Below are positions 55,193-64,000 of a stretch of 64,000 nt of DNA, piece after piece. A program made the position numbers and the translations under genes. This stretch comes from Canna indica (Eukaryota > Streptophyta > Magnoliopsida > Zingiberales > Cannaceae), in the NCBI GenBank assembly GCA_034359265.1, contig CP136895.1, positions 52,408,001 to 52,472,000 on the forward strand, given 5' to 3'. Each line of letters begins with the position of its first letter. The first letter of the stretch is position 1. Under the pieces are notes generated by a model, which worked only from the letters and a program-made list of their open reading frames with translations, was not told the origin of the DNA and did not search any database.

Positions 55193-56503
55193 ATAACATT
55201 TAAAACTTAAAAGAAAACATCAAATTCTAAAAGAAACCTAACCACTAATTTGATAAATGCTAAAGGTTCAATTTATCTTCAAAATTTTAAAGTTCCAACA
55301 AGAACACCTCAAACTAAGGAAAATGAGGAAACGAAATAACCGAATCTACATGACTCGACAAAAATAAAAAATGACTGGACTCGGTATCCACCTCGATCAT
55401 GACATGTCACGAGACCCGCTGCCCTGCCGCCACCAGCCACGCTACTGCACCCCGGTACCTCCTTGATTTAACTCATGTGCTGCAAAATAACAGAAATGAT
55501 GGGTAAGTCCAACTAGGACTTAGTGAGTAGATCAGTCCTCAATCATCCAATTCATCATCATGTAAAAACCAAAACAACATAATCAGACATTTGAACATAG
55601 CAGGAACATGAGGATGAATATCATAAGTCTACACCACTATGAGCATGATACACAACCAGCAACAAGAGAATAAATATAACACATGAACAAATACAACCAC
55701 ATGAATGAAGTAATGTCAGTGCAATGCCTCAATCACAAGAATGCACCTCCTCCAGACCCGCCAATCCCATAGCCACATAGGGTAGGTATACCCTCCCCTC
55801 ACCAGCGAGGCTTTCGAGAAATGCAACAAGCACATCAAAACATTACACACAGAGGTTTATAAACATAAAATAAGATGTGGTATCAACCGGTAATAAAGGG
55901 TAGGTCTAGGGCATACCTCAACGTCCGCCTCCTCTTGACATACATCACAACCACACACAGATATTTTTATATGGAAATAATGTTCACAAATCATGATCTC
56001 ACAACATACATCAACAACCATGAAATGGGAATATAGCACGTCCAACATCGTAAGAAAAAGAAGCAAGTATATCATGAAAACAATGTCAAAAGGAACTTCA
56101 ACAATAAAATTAATGGAATGGAACAATAAGATAATATTTTGACATAGGGTAACACTGACCTGGGATGAGATTCATCTTATCAACTATTAAAACAATAAAT
56201 CAACTGAAATTGGAATCACAAAAACATGTAAAACATTATTTTTCAACTCGGCACGCCAAACGAGGCATCGACCGCCCACTACTTTCAAAATCTGGAGGTC
56301 TTACGGTGTAACAGACCATGCCAATAAATCTACAATGTCGATTAGGTAAAAATTCATATATAATATGTCTATTTTTACTAACTTTAAAGCATCCAAAATA
56401 ATTATTTAAAATAATAAAGAAATACCTTAAATTTCCATCTAATGAATCACTGTTACGAATGAATATAACAGTACTACAACTCAAAGAATAAATCATTGTT
56501 ATG

Positions 56504-56876
56504 AATGATGCAATCTCAACCCTTCATCTAACAATGATGAAATCTCAAACCTTCATCTAAACAATGATGCAATCCCAACCCTTCATCTAAACATGATGAA
56601 ATCTCAGCCCTTCACCTAAACATGATGCAATCTCAACCCTTCATCTAGACAAGATGAAATCCTAGCCCTTCACCTAAATGTGATGAAATCTCAACCCTTC
56701 ATCTAGACATGATGAAATCTCAGCCCTTCACCTAAACATGATGGAATCTCAACCCTTCACCTAAACATGATGAATCTCGGCCCTTCACCTACACATGATG
56801 AAATCTTAGCCCTTCACCTAAACATGATGAATCTCAGCCCTTCACCTACACGTCATGAAATCTCAGCCCTTCACCT
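56504..56876. repeat. 29-bp tandem repeat, about 13 units
   Basis: Units follow the pattern ATGATGAAATCTCAGCCCTT then CACCTAAAC, 28-30 bp each. Two variants (CAACCCTTCATCTAGAC and CAGCCCTTCACCTAAAC) alternate over much of the array, hinting at a 58-bp higher-order unit. It lies downstream of the transcription start in a gypsy LTR. Confidence 0.85.
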
Positions 56877-57640
56877 CTTCCACCCCAAACTAGGGTTCTC
56901 AAGCTCCTCTACAAGCCACCACCTCTACCCGCCGCCACCACCGACTACTCCAGCCGATCGGTTCACCGGGGGAGCCCGACGCCGACTCCTATGCTGGCAC
57001 CACCACTCTCCGCCGCTGCCATGACTAGATCTAGGACGAGCACCCCCTCCCTCGCGTACTGCCACCAGGCAGCGTCACTTCGGGCGGCAACGACCCAACG
57101 GGCGGCGACGACCACCGGCGGGGCGGCAGCGACCCGCATGGCGATGATGGCCGACCTAGCGACGGCGGCCCGCTAGATGATGACGACACAACAGGTACGA
57201 AAATGATAGAATTTTTCACAATCAGAACTGTAGCCGACGGCTATGAATTCAAGTACGAATAAGACACGGAATGACACGATCCAACCACCAAACAATAGAT
57301 CAAAAAATTTCAAGCGAGGACACATCAAAACTCAGAGAAATTACAAAGAAATTCTAGATCTACAAATCAACAGAATATCTACGTGAAATCCCATCCTAAA
57401 ATCAATATCATGAATGAAAGAATTGGGGGAAAAGGGCCAAATCCACTCACCTCTTTGAAGAAGATGGAAGGGAAGAAAACACGTAGGATCTTCCTTCAAT
57501 CGATGCCGACAAACTCGCGGAATTCCGACTCCGGCCGCTATTCCTTCTCCTCAGCGACGCTCTCTCTCTCTCTCTCTCCTCTCTCCTTTGCCTCGGGTGG
57601 CGTGCAGCTAAAACCCCTGGCCACACGCCCCTAGACTCTT

Positions 57641-57648
57641 ATTTATAG
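57641..57648 (-). promoter_or_regulatory. TATA box of gypsy LTR
   Basis: CTATAAATAAG on the minus strand. About 60 bp downstream begins a (CT/GA)-rich tract (57567-57595) and a GC-rich leader. It is the likely promoter of this LTR. Confidence 0.65.
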
Positions 57649-57950
57649 ACCCTAGTTGGGTCCAAATGACCAAAATGCTCCTACTTAAATTATTCGACTT
57701 AAACAGCCCATATCTAACCCGTTCTAACTCTGATTCGAGTTTCGATTGAATCGCTAAATTTGTCTGGAGACCCTCTATCAACCTAGCATGGTAAATCACA
57801 AAAATATGGCAAATAAAATTTTCCTAATTTTTTCTACATAAATTGCTTACTCGGGTTCAATCCCGAAGCTTTCCGCCAATCCGCGCTAACTCGGGCCTAT
57901 GGTCCCCCGCTCAATGATAAAATATTATTATTAAAAATTTTGGCATTACA

Positions 57951-57970
57951 ATTTCCTCCCCCCTTAAAGA
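57951..57970 (-). other. Polypurine tract of gypsy element
   Basis: The minus strand reads TTTAAGGGGGGAGGAAAT immediately before LTR start TGTAATGCC. The same arrangement occurs at 2937-2951 in the other gypsy copy. Confidence 0.75.
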
Positions 57971-58805
57971 AAATTCGTCCTCGAATTTTGAGATGAAGAA
58001 GGGAAGCGCACCTCGGCGTCAAAAAGGGATGCTCCTTAATCATTTTTACCTTATCCACTACATCCTCCACTAAGTCTGGTCAAATCACCCGAACCTCACT
58101 AGTCTCAACCCAGCGCACCAGGGATCTACATCTACGGCCATACAGGACCACAAATGGTGCCATCCCAATGCTACTCTAGTAGTTGTTATTATTGGCAAAC
58201 TCTACCAAAGGTAGGTATTTCTCCCAATCATCCTCTAAGTCCAGGACACAAGCTCTCAACATGCCCTCTAGAGTTTGTAAGGTCCTCTCCGACTGCCCGT
58301 CAGTCTGCAGAAGAAAAAGCGGTATTGAACCCATTTGGTCTCGTGAAAGGACTTGCCAAAATTTAGGGAGACGGTCCACAATCAACCCATTTGGGGTCAC
58401 TACCATTTCTTGACCTAAACAGATCGGTCACCACCACCCTGACTCTAAACCTCAAAACACCCTCGAAGTCAATTATGAATTTGTCACTAGTATCACCTCT
58501 CTCAGCTAAATCCCTAGTCGAAGCACCGAAATCATCTTCCCCCTGGGTTGAACGGAGCATGTCAATCTGGGTAGACTGAACGCGAGGATGAGCTACTAAG
58601 TCATCCGAGTAGAACATAAACAATATCGCCCCGTCGCCCAACCATCCAACAATCGAGCTCCCTCGCCAACAACCTCATATTCACAGCCAAATGCTCCAAA
58701 ACCACTACCAATAATAAAATCTGCTATGTGCAGTAATGGACAATTTGGTTAGCCCAAAAGCCGCCTACCCAACACTAATATCAACTCAGAACTTGCTGAA
58801 ATTGG
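57971..58805 (-). pseudogene. Ty3/gypsy integrase, internally deleted
   Basis: The minus strand first shows the connector (HLAVNMRLLARELD; about 58650-58700), then the spacer DKFIIDFEGVLRFRVRVVV (about 58430-58500), which normally precedes the HHCC finger. It then jumps directly to PKFWQVLSRDQMGSIPLFL, DGQSERTLQTLEGMLRACVL and KYLPLVEFANNN (58176-58370). The HHCC domain and the first two catalytic Asp residues are deleted at about 58410-58425; TAFHPQ is lost too. The tail to 57971 has frame breaks. The element is interrupted at 58810 by a Sirevirus-like LTR. Confidence 0.75.
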
Positions 58806-59451
58806 TATCTGTTGATCAAATACCTACACTAGAAGGGGGGGTTGAATAGTGTTGGGTGAGTTTTAACTTCTATTCGATTTCTTTCGAGTTCGATTTCTAA
58901 TGCAACCAAATTAACGTGCTACTAGATATAGATGCTTGATGAATAATAAATAGCAAATAAGAACAATCAAACAAGCAATGCAAAGATAAGTAATTATAGT
59001 GGTTCGGTCAACCGCCTACTCTACTACCTTGGCTCCACACCAAGGATTTCTAACCAACACTTTATAGACTATGTGTTTCCCTTTGAATTCAACCGAAGCT
59101 TTCCTTCTCAACCCTTTGAGAATGCCTCGAACCTATTCACCTAGGCAAAACTTAATTCTACAAAGAAAACCCTAAGTGTTTACACTTAGCAAGCTAACAA
59201 TGAAGAAACAAGTTCATAATAACAAGTAAAATTATAATGAAAAGATCTAAAGAGTAAACCACAACTAAAATCTCTTTTCCAAGCCTTCAATGCCTCAAAC
59301 TCTACAAGATGTTGAGGTCGAATCGAAGCCGGAGTCGAGGGAAGATGAGTGCTTGAGAGAAATCATAGATCGAAGAAGCAAGCGCGAGTAAATCTCACTT
59401 AGGAAGCTTTAATGACTGGTTAAGAGAGGTTAATGGAGGTTGGTGAGGGGT

Positions 59452-59458
59452 ATTTATA
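59452..59458 (-). promoter_or_regulatory. TATA box of right-hand Sirevirus-like LTR
   Basis: TTATAAATACC on the minus strand, same context as 47848. Confidence 0.65.
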
Positions 59459-59514
59459 ACCCCTCACTCTGTAGTTTACTCCCACAGGCATTTTTTTGAT
59501 CGTTGGACGCTGTC

Positions 59515-59720
59515 GGGTTGCTTGCCGGTCGATCATCGGTCGATCGACCGATGGATCACCCAGCAACCACGAGGCTACTACCCTTTCCTGGCCACATTCG
59601 ATCGATCGCCTGGTCGACCGAATTCTCTCTGTTCTTTTCAGACTTCGGGCGGTTGACCAACCGGTCAATCGAATTTCGAGCTCCATTCTTTCTGCATCTT
59701 TTTTTGCTTCGGTCGGTCAA
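59515..59720 (-). promoter_or_regulatory. Palindromic motif cluster in right-hand Sirevirus-like U3
   Basis: Blocks near 59527-59552 (CGGTCGATCATCGGTCGATC), 59598-59620 (CGATCGATCGCCTGGTCGACC) and 59649-59672 (GGTTGACCAACCGGTCAATC), upstream of the TATA box. Here the cores vary (GTCGATC, GGTTGACC) while both arms tend to change together. Confidence 0.6.
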
Positions 59721-60479
59721 TTGAATCTGGGCTGAGGCTATTGTTTACACTTATTTTGTTGCGTGCTTTGTTTCCGGGTTCCGTTACCAAGTTTAGGCTT
59801 GGGATATATTCCTAGAGATATATTACATAGAATCTACTTGGTAATCTATGAATTCTACTCAATTTACGCCGGAGCCTTTTTTGCCAATTTTTGCATTTCT
59901 CCGAGCGAAGTTCGCGCGCGTATCGTAACCTCAACCTGAACTCAAAACTTCACATATATATTAAATACATATTTGTTATCATCAAAATAAAGATCAAGGC
60001 TTAGGAGGAACCCTTGGGCCAACAATCTCTCCCTTTTTGATGATGATAAACAAAACATGAAATTTTATAAAACGCTAAGTGCTCAAAGTACCATTTGTGA
60101 GTTTGAGTTAAGCCATACATAACCTATATTGCAACATGACATATGCTCCCCTATCAATATGCATATCATGCTTATAACTCCCCCTAATTTTATGCATTAT
60201 AAAACTAATGTGACCTTATCCTTTCTCCCCCTTTTGACATCAATCAAAAAGGGCAAGAACGAAGGTACTATTAATAAGTTTCATCAATAAAATTGAGAAA
60301 ACCATAAAACCGAGTATCATCTATCACTATAATCCTTCCTATCAATGTGAGCCTATAGGAGGCAAACATCGATAAGTCGCAAAGCCCCATTACAATATAA
60401 GTGTGATGAAACTACATGAAATGCAATTTTTCAAAAGACATACAAATTTTGAAAACTTAAGCATTCGGCAAAGTACAAA

Positions 60480-61846
60480 TTCTGAATTGCATCCTTAGGT
60501 TTGTGAAACTCTCCTCATTTAGGGGTTTTGTAAATATATTCGCAAATTATTTATCGGTAGATACAAATTCTACGGATATATTACCCTTAGCTACATTGTC
60601 TCTAAGAAAATGGTGCCTTAGATCAATGTGTTTGGTCCTAGAGTCTAAAACAGGATTTTTTGTCAAGTTGATTGCACTAGTGTTATCACAATGTATAGGT
60701 ATACATGAATATCTAAGTCCATAATCTAAAAGTGTTTGTTTCATCCAAAGGACTTGTGCACAACAGCTTGGATAGTTGAAAGTGCTACCGAGTTTTGTTT
60801 CTTTGAAAACCAAAAAACAAGGCTCATCCCTAGGAATTGACAACATCCACTAGTGCTTTTTCTATCTACATTACACCCGGCAAAATCAGCATCCGAAAAA
60901 CTAATTAAATCGAAAGATGCATTACATGGATGTCATAATCCTAAGTCAACCGTGCCTTTCAAATATCTCAATATGCGTTTGTGAGACATTTTGGGACAAG
61001 ATTGAAACCTAGCACATGCACAAACACTAAACATGATATCGGGTCTACTTCCGATTAAATAGAGAAGGCTATCGATCATATCTCGATATCGTTTTTCATC
61101 TACCTTTACACCATCTTCATCTTTATCAAGCTTAATAGATGTGCTCATTAGTGTAGAAGCTATCTTGGCTTCATTCATCCCAAACCTTTTCATGAGCTCC
61201 TTTGTGTACTTGGCTTGATTTATGAAGGTCCCTTTGTTGGTTTGCTTGCTTTTTCTCATCATGCTCATCTCAAATTTCTCTTGCATACACTTAGCAAACC
61301 ACTCACAAGGTAATTCATTTCTAGCACCAAATATTATATCATCGACATAAATTTACACGAGTAAAATATCATTTTCATTATTTTTTATAAAAAGAGAAAC
61401 ATCAGCTTTTCCAATGCTAAAGCCTTGATCAATCAAAAATATGGAAAGCCTTTCATACCAAGTCCTAGGGGCTTATTTTAAGCTATATAAAGTCTTTTTA
61501 AGTTTAAAAATATGATTTGAAAACTCAAAACTTTCAAATCCGGGGGGTTGTTCAACATAAACTTCTTCATCGAAAAAACCATTTAAAAACGCACTTTTAA
61601 CATCCATTTGAAAAGTTTAAAGCCTTTAAAACTAGCATAAGCTAAAAGCATGCGAATTGCCTCTAATCTAACTACGGGAGCATAAGTTTTATTATAATAT
61701 ATTCCTTCTTCTTGATTGTACCCTTGTGCCACTAACCTAACTTTGTTTCTAATGACTAGACCTCGTTCATCTAACTTGTTTCTAGACACCCATTTAGTCT
61801 CAATCACGATTTGTCTGCTAGGTCTAGGTACTAAGTCCCATACTTC
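60480..61846 (-). pseudogene. Sirevirus-like RNase H and reverse transcriptase, broken
   Basis: Minus-strand frames: RT N-terminal from 61846 (VWDLVPRPSRQIVIETKWV, RNKVRLVAQGYNQEEGIYY, YAPVVRLEAIRMLLAYASF), then a frame change. A stop lies directly before IYVDDI near 61345 (catalytic YVDD kept), then FEMSMMRKSKQTNKGTFIN with a deletion of the ELSFFLGLQI stretch, then IGSRPDIMFSVCACARFQS and LRYLKGTVDLGL. The RNase H end at 60547-60846 has CIPIHCDNTSAINLTKNPVL and SRTKHIDLRHHFLRD. It supplies the RNase H end that the element at 42031 lacks. Confidence 0.8.
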
Positions 61847-61859
61847 CACTACTAGAAAA

Positions 61860-62210
61860 ATGGGCATCAGCAACGGCTGATGCCGTTGCTGAGCCGTTGC
61901 TGAAGAGCATCAGCAACGGCCGAGCCGTTGCAATAGAGCCGTGATAGAAAGTCGCGTTGCTGATAACTTAGCAACGGCTCAGCAACGGCCGCTCGGACCG
62001 TTGCTAAAAATATTATCAGCAACGGTTTTGCCACAGACTCGAAGCCGTTACGGATAACATTAATAGCAACGGCCGCTGAGTCCGTAGCAACGCCGTTAGT
62101 AAAAGCCCGTCGCTAAGCCGTTGCTGTAGGTCATCACCAACGGCTTTCGATACACTTTTAGCAACGGCTTTCCCACGGACGGCCGTGGGAAAGCCGTTGT
62201 TGATGATGTG
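61860..62210. repeat. CACTA subterminal repeats (AGCAACGGC)
   Basis: About 14 copies of AGCAACGGC or its complement GCCGTTGCT, in both orientations, in 350 bp. In the En/Spm system such 10-12-bp motifs bind the element's own protein during transposition. One pair forms a perfect 17-bp hairpin (62162-62199). Confidence 0.85.
62162..62199. repeat. 17-bp perfect hairpin in CACTA subterminal region
   Basis: Arms 62162-62178 and 62183-62199 (CAACGGCTTTCCCACGG and its complement) with loop ACGG. Each arm ends in a subterminal motif. Confidence 0.9.
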
Positions 62211-62491
62211 AACCTGGTAACGAAAAAATTTTAAATTTTAAATTTCCATTGATACATTGATACATTATCTGATACATAACTCACACACCCATACACTCAT
62301 ACACACATTCATTCACACATCACAAACACACCAAGATATACATCAAAACAATTATATTTATATTGATAATTATCCACGATAGTATAAAAACAATTCAAAT
62401 GCAAAATTGAAGTATCAACATCTCAGTAACATAGTCAATATAAATTAAACAAGTTCAATATCTCAGTAACAAAGTCAATATAAACAAAATC
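62211..62491. other. AT-rich stretch between CACTA gene and terminus
   Basis: Likely the 3' untranslated part of the transposase-like gene (minus strand). It contains short CA-rich repeats (ACACACCCATACACTCATAC near 62281-62302) and two copies of AACATCTCAGTAAC-like sequence near 62418 and 62457. Confidence 0.5.
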
Positions 62492-64000
62492 TCACGATGA
62501 CGATGGAGGATGGCCTGGATCATATGGCGGGGTCTGGAGTGCTTGAGTGTACACCGGCGTGGACTGACTCGAGGATGATGGATTAGATGATGCCGAAGAG
62601 ATGCCTGCTTCGGGATGACCTGACATGTTGCGTAGCATAGCTTGTATATCCGCCATCATCTGACTCTGGCGCTCCATTATCTCAGTCTGATGCGCGACCG
62701 TGTCCTCTAGAGTCCTTATTCTGCTACTATGATCATAACTGGATCTAGAGGTGGACGACCGCTCACCAGCGACCGGAGGGGTCGGTGCCCCAAGTGGCCC
62801 TAGTACGGCTCGCGCATGACCACTATCTGCGAAGCCATATACGCGGCCATGGTCCCAGCCACCTGCGGCCTCGACCCACGATGCTGCGTCAAAGTCCTCG
62901 GGGGTACCCCCGCGCTGCACCACCGTCTGGTTGTAGGTCTCCTACTCGAGTTTGATTTTTTGTTTAATATTTATCATAAAACTTAAATTATAAATATATA
63001 ATGAATAATTTAAACAAATATATAATTACCATAATGTATGCAGCGCGGTTGTCGATGTACTCCCCCGTCCCATGTGCTCGACGGTGAGTCCGCTCAAACA
63101 CCGCCATCGGGGAGGGTCGTTGGATAGTCCCGTCATCCGACACCGTCGTCTACATTTACAAAACAAATACATTAATTAGTACACATAGTAACAAATAAAT
63201 TATATAATTAAAAGATATACTTACCATACGGTTCGCGTGCACTACAAATGCAACAGAGCCGCCGGTGTGACGCGCTGCTCCCCCCGACATGTGATTTCTA
63301 GCCGCATTCCGAGAAACCTCCTGCCATCGATCCGTCGACCATATTCCCACGAGCTGGTCCCATATATCCGGAGTAATCCAACCGGGGCCGTATCCCCGAG
63401 TCTCCGCGATGTTAGTGGTCCCAGCTCGGGCCATCGCCTGGGACCGAGCCTGCCCCAGCTGCCCGTTGTACCTTGCCCGGGAAATAGCCTCCTAGGCAGC
63501 GTAAATGAAGGGCCTCTGGTCTTCGGCCCATGTATAGCGAGCCTGCAAAATAATAATATCAGTACCAATATTAATATATCATCATGCATGTAAAAATAAT
63601 AATAATACGTGCCTCAAACTCACGCCATAACATGTCGACGTGCTCGCTAGGCACGTGAGACCACGTAGGCCATGCCCCGTGCATGTATCGTCGAATAGTA
63701 GAAGAAATGCTCCTCGGCACTTCTTCTTGCTCGAACCTGCACAACAAAAATAAATTTTAATATTATATTATGATATAATGAATTTGTAATGATTCATAAT
63801 TCATGATATATTACCGCTCCCCAATCACGCTAATCAATCTACGTGACTGTGGCTGGTGGAGGCTGCCACCTGTTCGGCCCGCGTGGCCGCCTGCGTCTGG
63901 ATGTACTAGCCTCGGCAGTATCATCCTCATGAGGATCAGCAACAGGAGGATCAGCAGCATGAGTAAGTGCTGGAGTCTCACCGATCGGAGACTCCGAAGC
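62492..64000 (-). pseudogene. CACTA-encoded Ptta/En/Spm-type transposase-like gene, five exons, one stop
   Basis: Exons inferred on the minus strand: >64000-63815, 63736-63613, 63542-63225, 63149-63030, 62941-62492. Introns 63737-63814, 63150-63224 and 62942-63029 are GT-AG; 63543-63612 keeps frame only with a GC donor. Conserved blocks: SRRLISVIGERF, SSTIRRYMHGAWPTWSHVP, EHVDMLWREFE/ARYTWAED, QVSRNAARNHM-like (VSRNAARNHMSGGAARHTGG), SVAFVVHANRM/TTVSDDG, AVFERTHRRAHGTGEYIDN and a Ser-rich C-terminus with a heptad-like segment (SRIRTLEDTVAHQTEIMERQ). This is the plant transposase class related to TNPA (Transposase_24). A TAG at 63492-63494 (YAA.EAISRAR) breaks exon 3. The N-terminus is outside the window. 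Confidence 0.7.

Larger units (their letters stand above)
53870..57950 (-). mobile_element. Ty3/gypsy 3' LTR, with a nested Sirevirus-like LTR
   Basis: Element sense from 57950 (TGTAATGCCAAAA) leftward. TATA box 57641-57648, pyrimidine tract and GC-rich leader 56930-57620, 29-bp tandem repeat 56504-56876, AT-rich part 55193-56500, then interruption by a Sirevirus-like LTR (54020-55192). It resumes at 53870-53950, where GGGCAGGGTATGCCACGTACC resembles the distal end of the gypsy LTR at 4213. The polypurine tract and integrase of the same element follow on its inner side (57951-58805). Confidence 0.7.
58810..60024 (-). repeat. 3' LTR of the right-hand Sirevirus-like element
   Basis: 1215 bp, element sense from 60024 (TGTTGGCCCAAGGG) to 58810 (...TATTTGATCAACA). 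It shares the end block CACTATTCAACCCCCCCTTC and the upstream palindromes with the LTR at 47183-48651. TATA box 59452-59458. Confidence 0.85.
58810..64000 (-). mobile_element. Sirevirus-like Ty1/copia element, running off the window, interrupted by CACTA
   Basis: 3' LTR 58810-60024, internal purine-tract region 60025-60240, RNase H and RT to 61846. At 61847 a CACTA element splits the polyprotein inside the RT N-terminal region (just before VWDLVPRPSRQ). Nothing of the 5' part is within the window. It lies in a gypsy integrase (left flank). Confidence 0.8.
61847..64000 (-). mobile_element. CACTA (En/Spm) element inserted in a Sirevirus RT, extends past window
   Basis: The terminus CACTACTAGAAAAATGG at 61847 starts exactly inside the RT reading frame and is followed by dense subterminal repeats (61860-62210), a 280-bp AT-rich gap and a spliced transposase-like gene on the minus strand (62492 to the window edge). 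The other terminus and the 3-bp duplication are outside the window. The end sequence matches the CACTA end at 1070 over 14 bases, but the subterminal repeats differ, so these are different families. Confidence 0.85.

Noticed and set aside
56767..57219. Pro/Ala-rich ORFs on both strands
   Set aside because: GC-rich LTR leader and tandem repeat; no family resemblance and not kept in the related LTR.
58796..58812. GGTATC next to the 58810 LTR end as a primer binding site
   Set aside because: It lies on the outer flank of a 3' LTR within gypsy sequence; orientation is wrong for a primer site.
1..64000. tRNA, rRNA or host protein-coding genes
   Set aside because: I saw no tRNA-like cloverleaf, rRNA block or multi-exon host gene. 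A tRNAscan and a protein search with splicing would be decisive; hits would overturn this.

Overview
This window reads as repeat-dense heterochromatin from a flowering plant, probably a eudicot with a large genome. I find no intact host gene, rRNA, tRNA or CRISPR array. Almost every base that can be explained belongs to nested LTR retrotransposons (Ty1/copia and Ty3/gypsy). Two CACTA (En/Spm) DNA transposon ends and one endogenous pararetrovirus (Caulimoviridae) fragment add to these. The plant origin rests on plant-type retroelement lineages, Met-tRNA primer binding sites (GGTATCAGAGC), a multi-exon Ptta/En/Spm-type transposase gene and plant-like GT-AG introns.

Layout. 1-1069: AT-rich, unassigned. 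1070-~1850: one end of a CACTA element. ~1850-3698: 3' part of a gypsy element (minus strand). 4213-6356: a gypsy LTR with an array of seven hairpins. 6357-6626: a gypsy RT fragment. 6627-42030: remains of one or two Tat-lineage gypsy elements. They carry an ORF of the 'putative gypsy-type transposon' class on the plus strand, a composite tandem repeat, and gag-protease on the opposite strand. Nested in this span are a Sirevirus-like solo LTR (8068-22278, duplication ACATT), which itself holds a full copia element (copia-1, 8940-19917) and a second solo LTR (20130-21886), and a second copia (copia-2, 22577-37465). Copia-2 in turn carries a truncated Sirevirus, a gypsy LTR and a 975-bp solo LTR with a perfect CCAAA duplication. 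A caulimovirid coat-protein fragment sits in one LTR of copia-1 only.

42031-48651: a nearly complete Sirevirus-like copia (minus strand). 48652-53869: a degenerate plus-strand copia (copia-3). 53870-58805: a gypsy LTR with an inserted Sirevirus LTR, followed by a deleted integrase. 58810-64000: another Sirevirus whose reverse transcriptase is interrupted at 61847 by a CACTA element that runs off the right edge and carries a spliced transposase-like gene.

Nothing here looks autonomous: stops, frameshifts, lost catalytic residues or truncations are found in every polyprotein. The most interesting signals are non-coding: (i) a hairpin array in a gypsy LTR whose stems show compensatory changes, (ii) clusters of palindromes around GGTCGACC/GGTCGATC upstream of the TATA box in six Sirevirus-like LTRs, (iii) the A/B composite repeat between the antisense ORF and gag-pro of the Tat element, and (iv) twin motifs in the leader of both copia-1 and copia-2. 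LTR and lineage boundaries were set by eye from TG...CA ends, target duplications, primer sites and comparison of copies inside the window.
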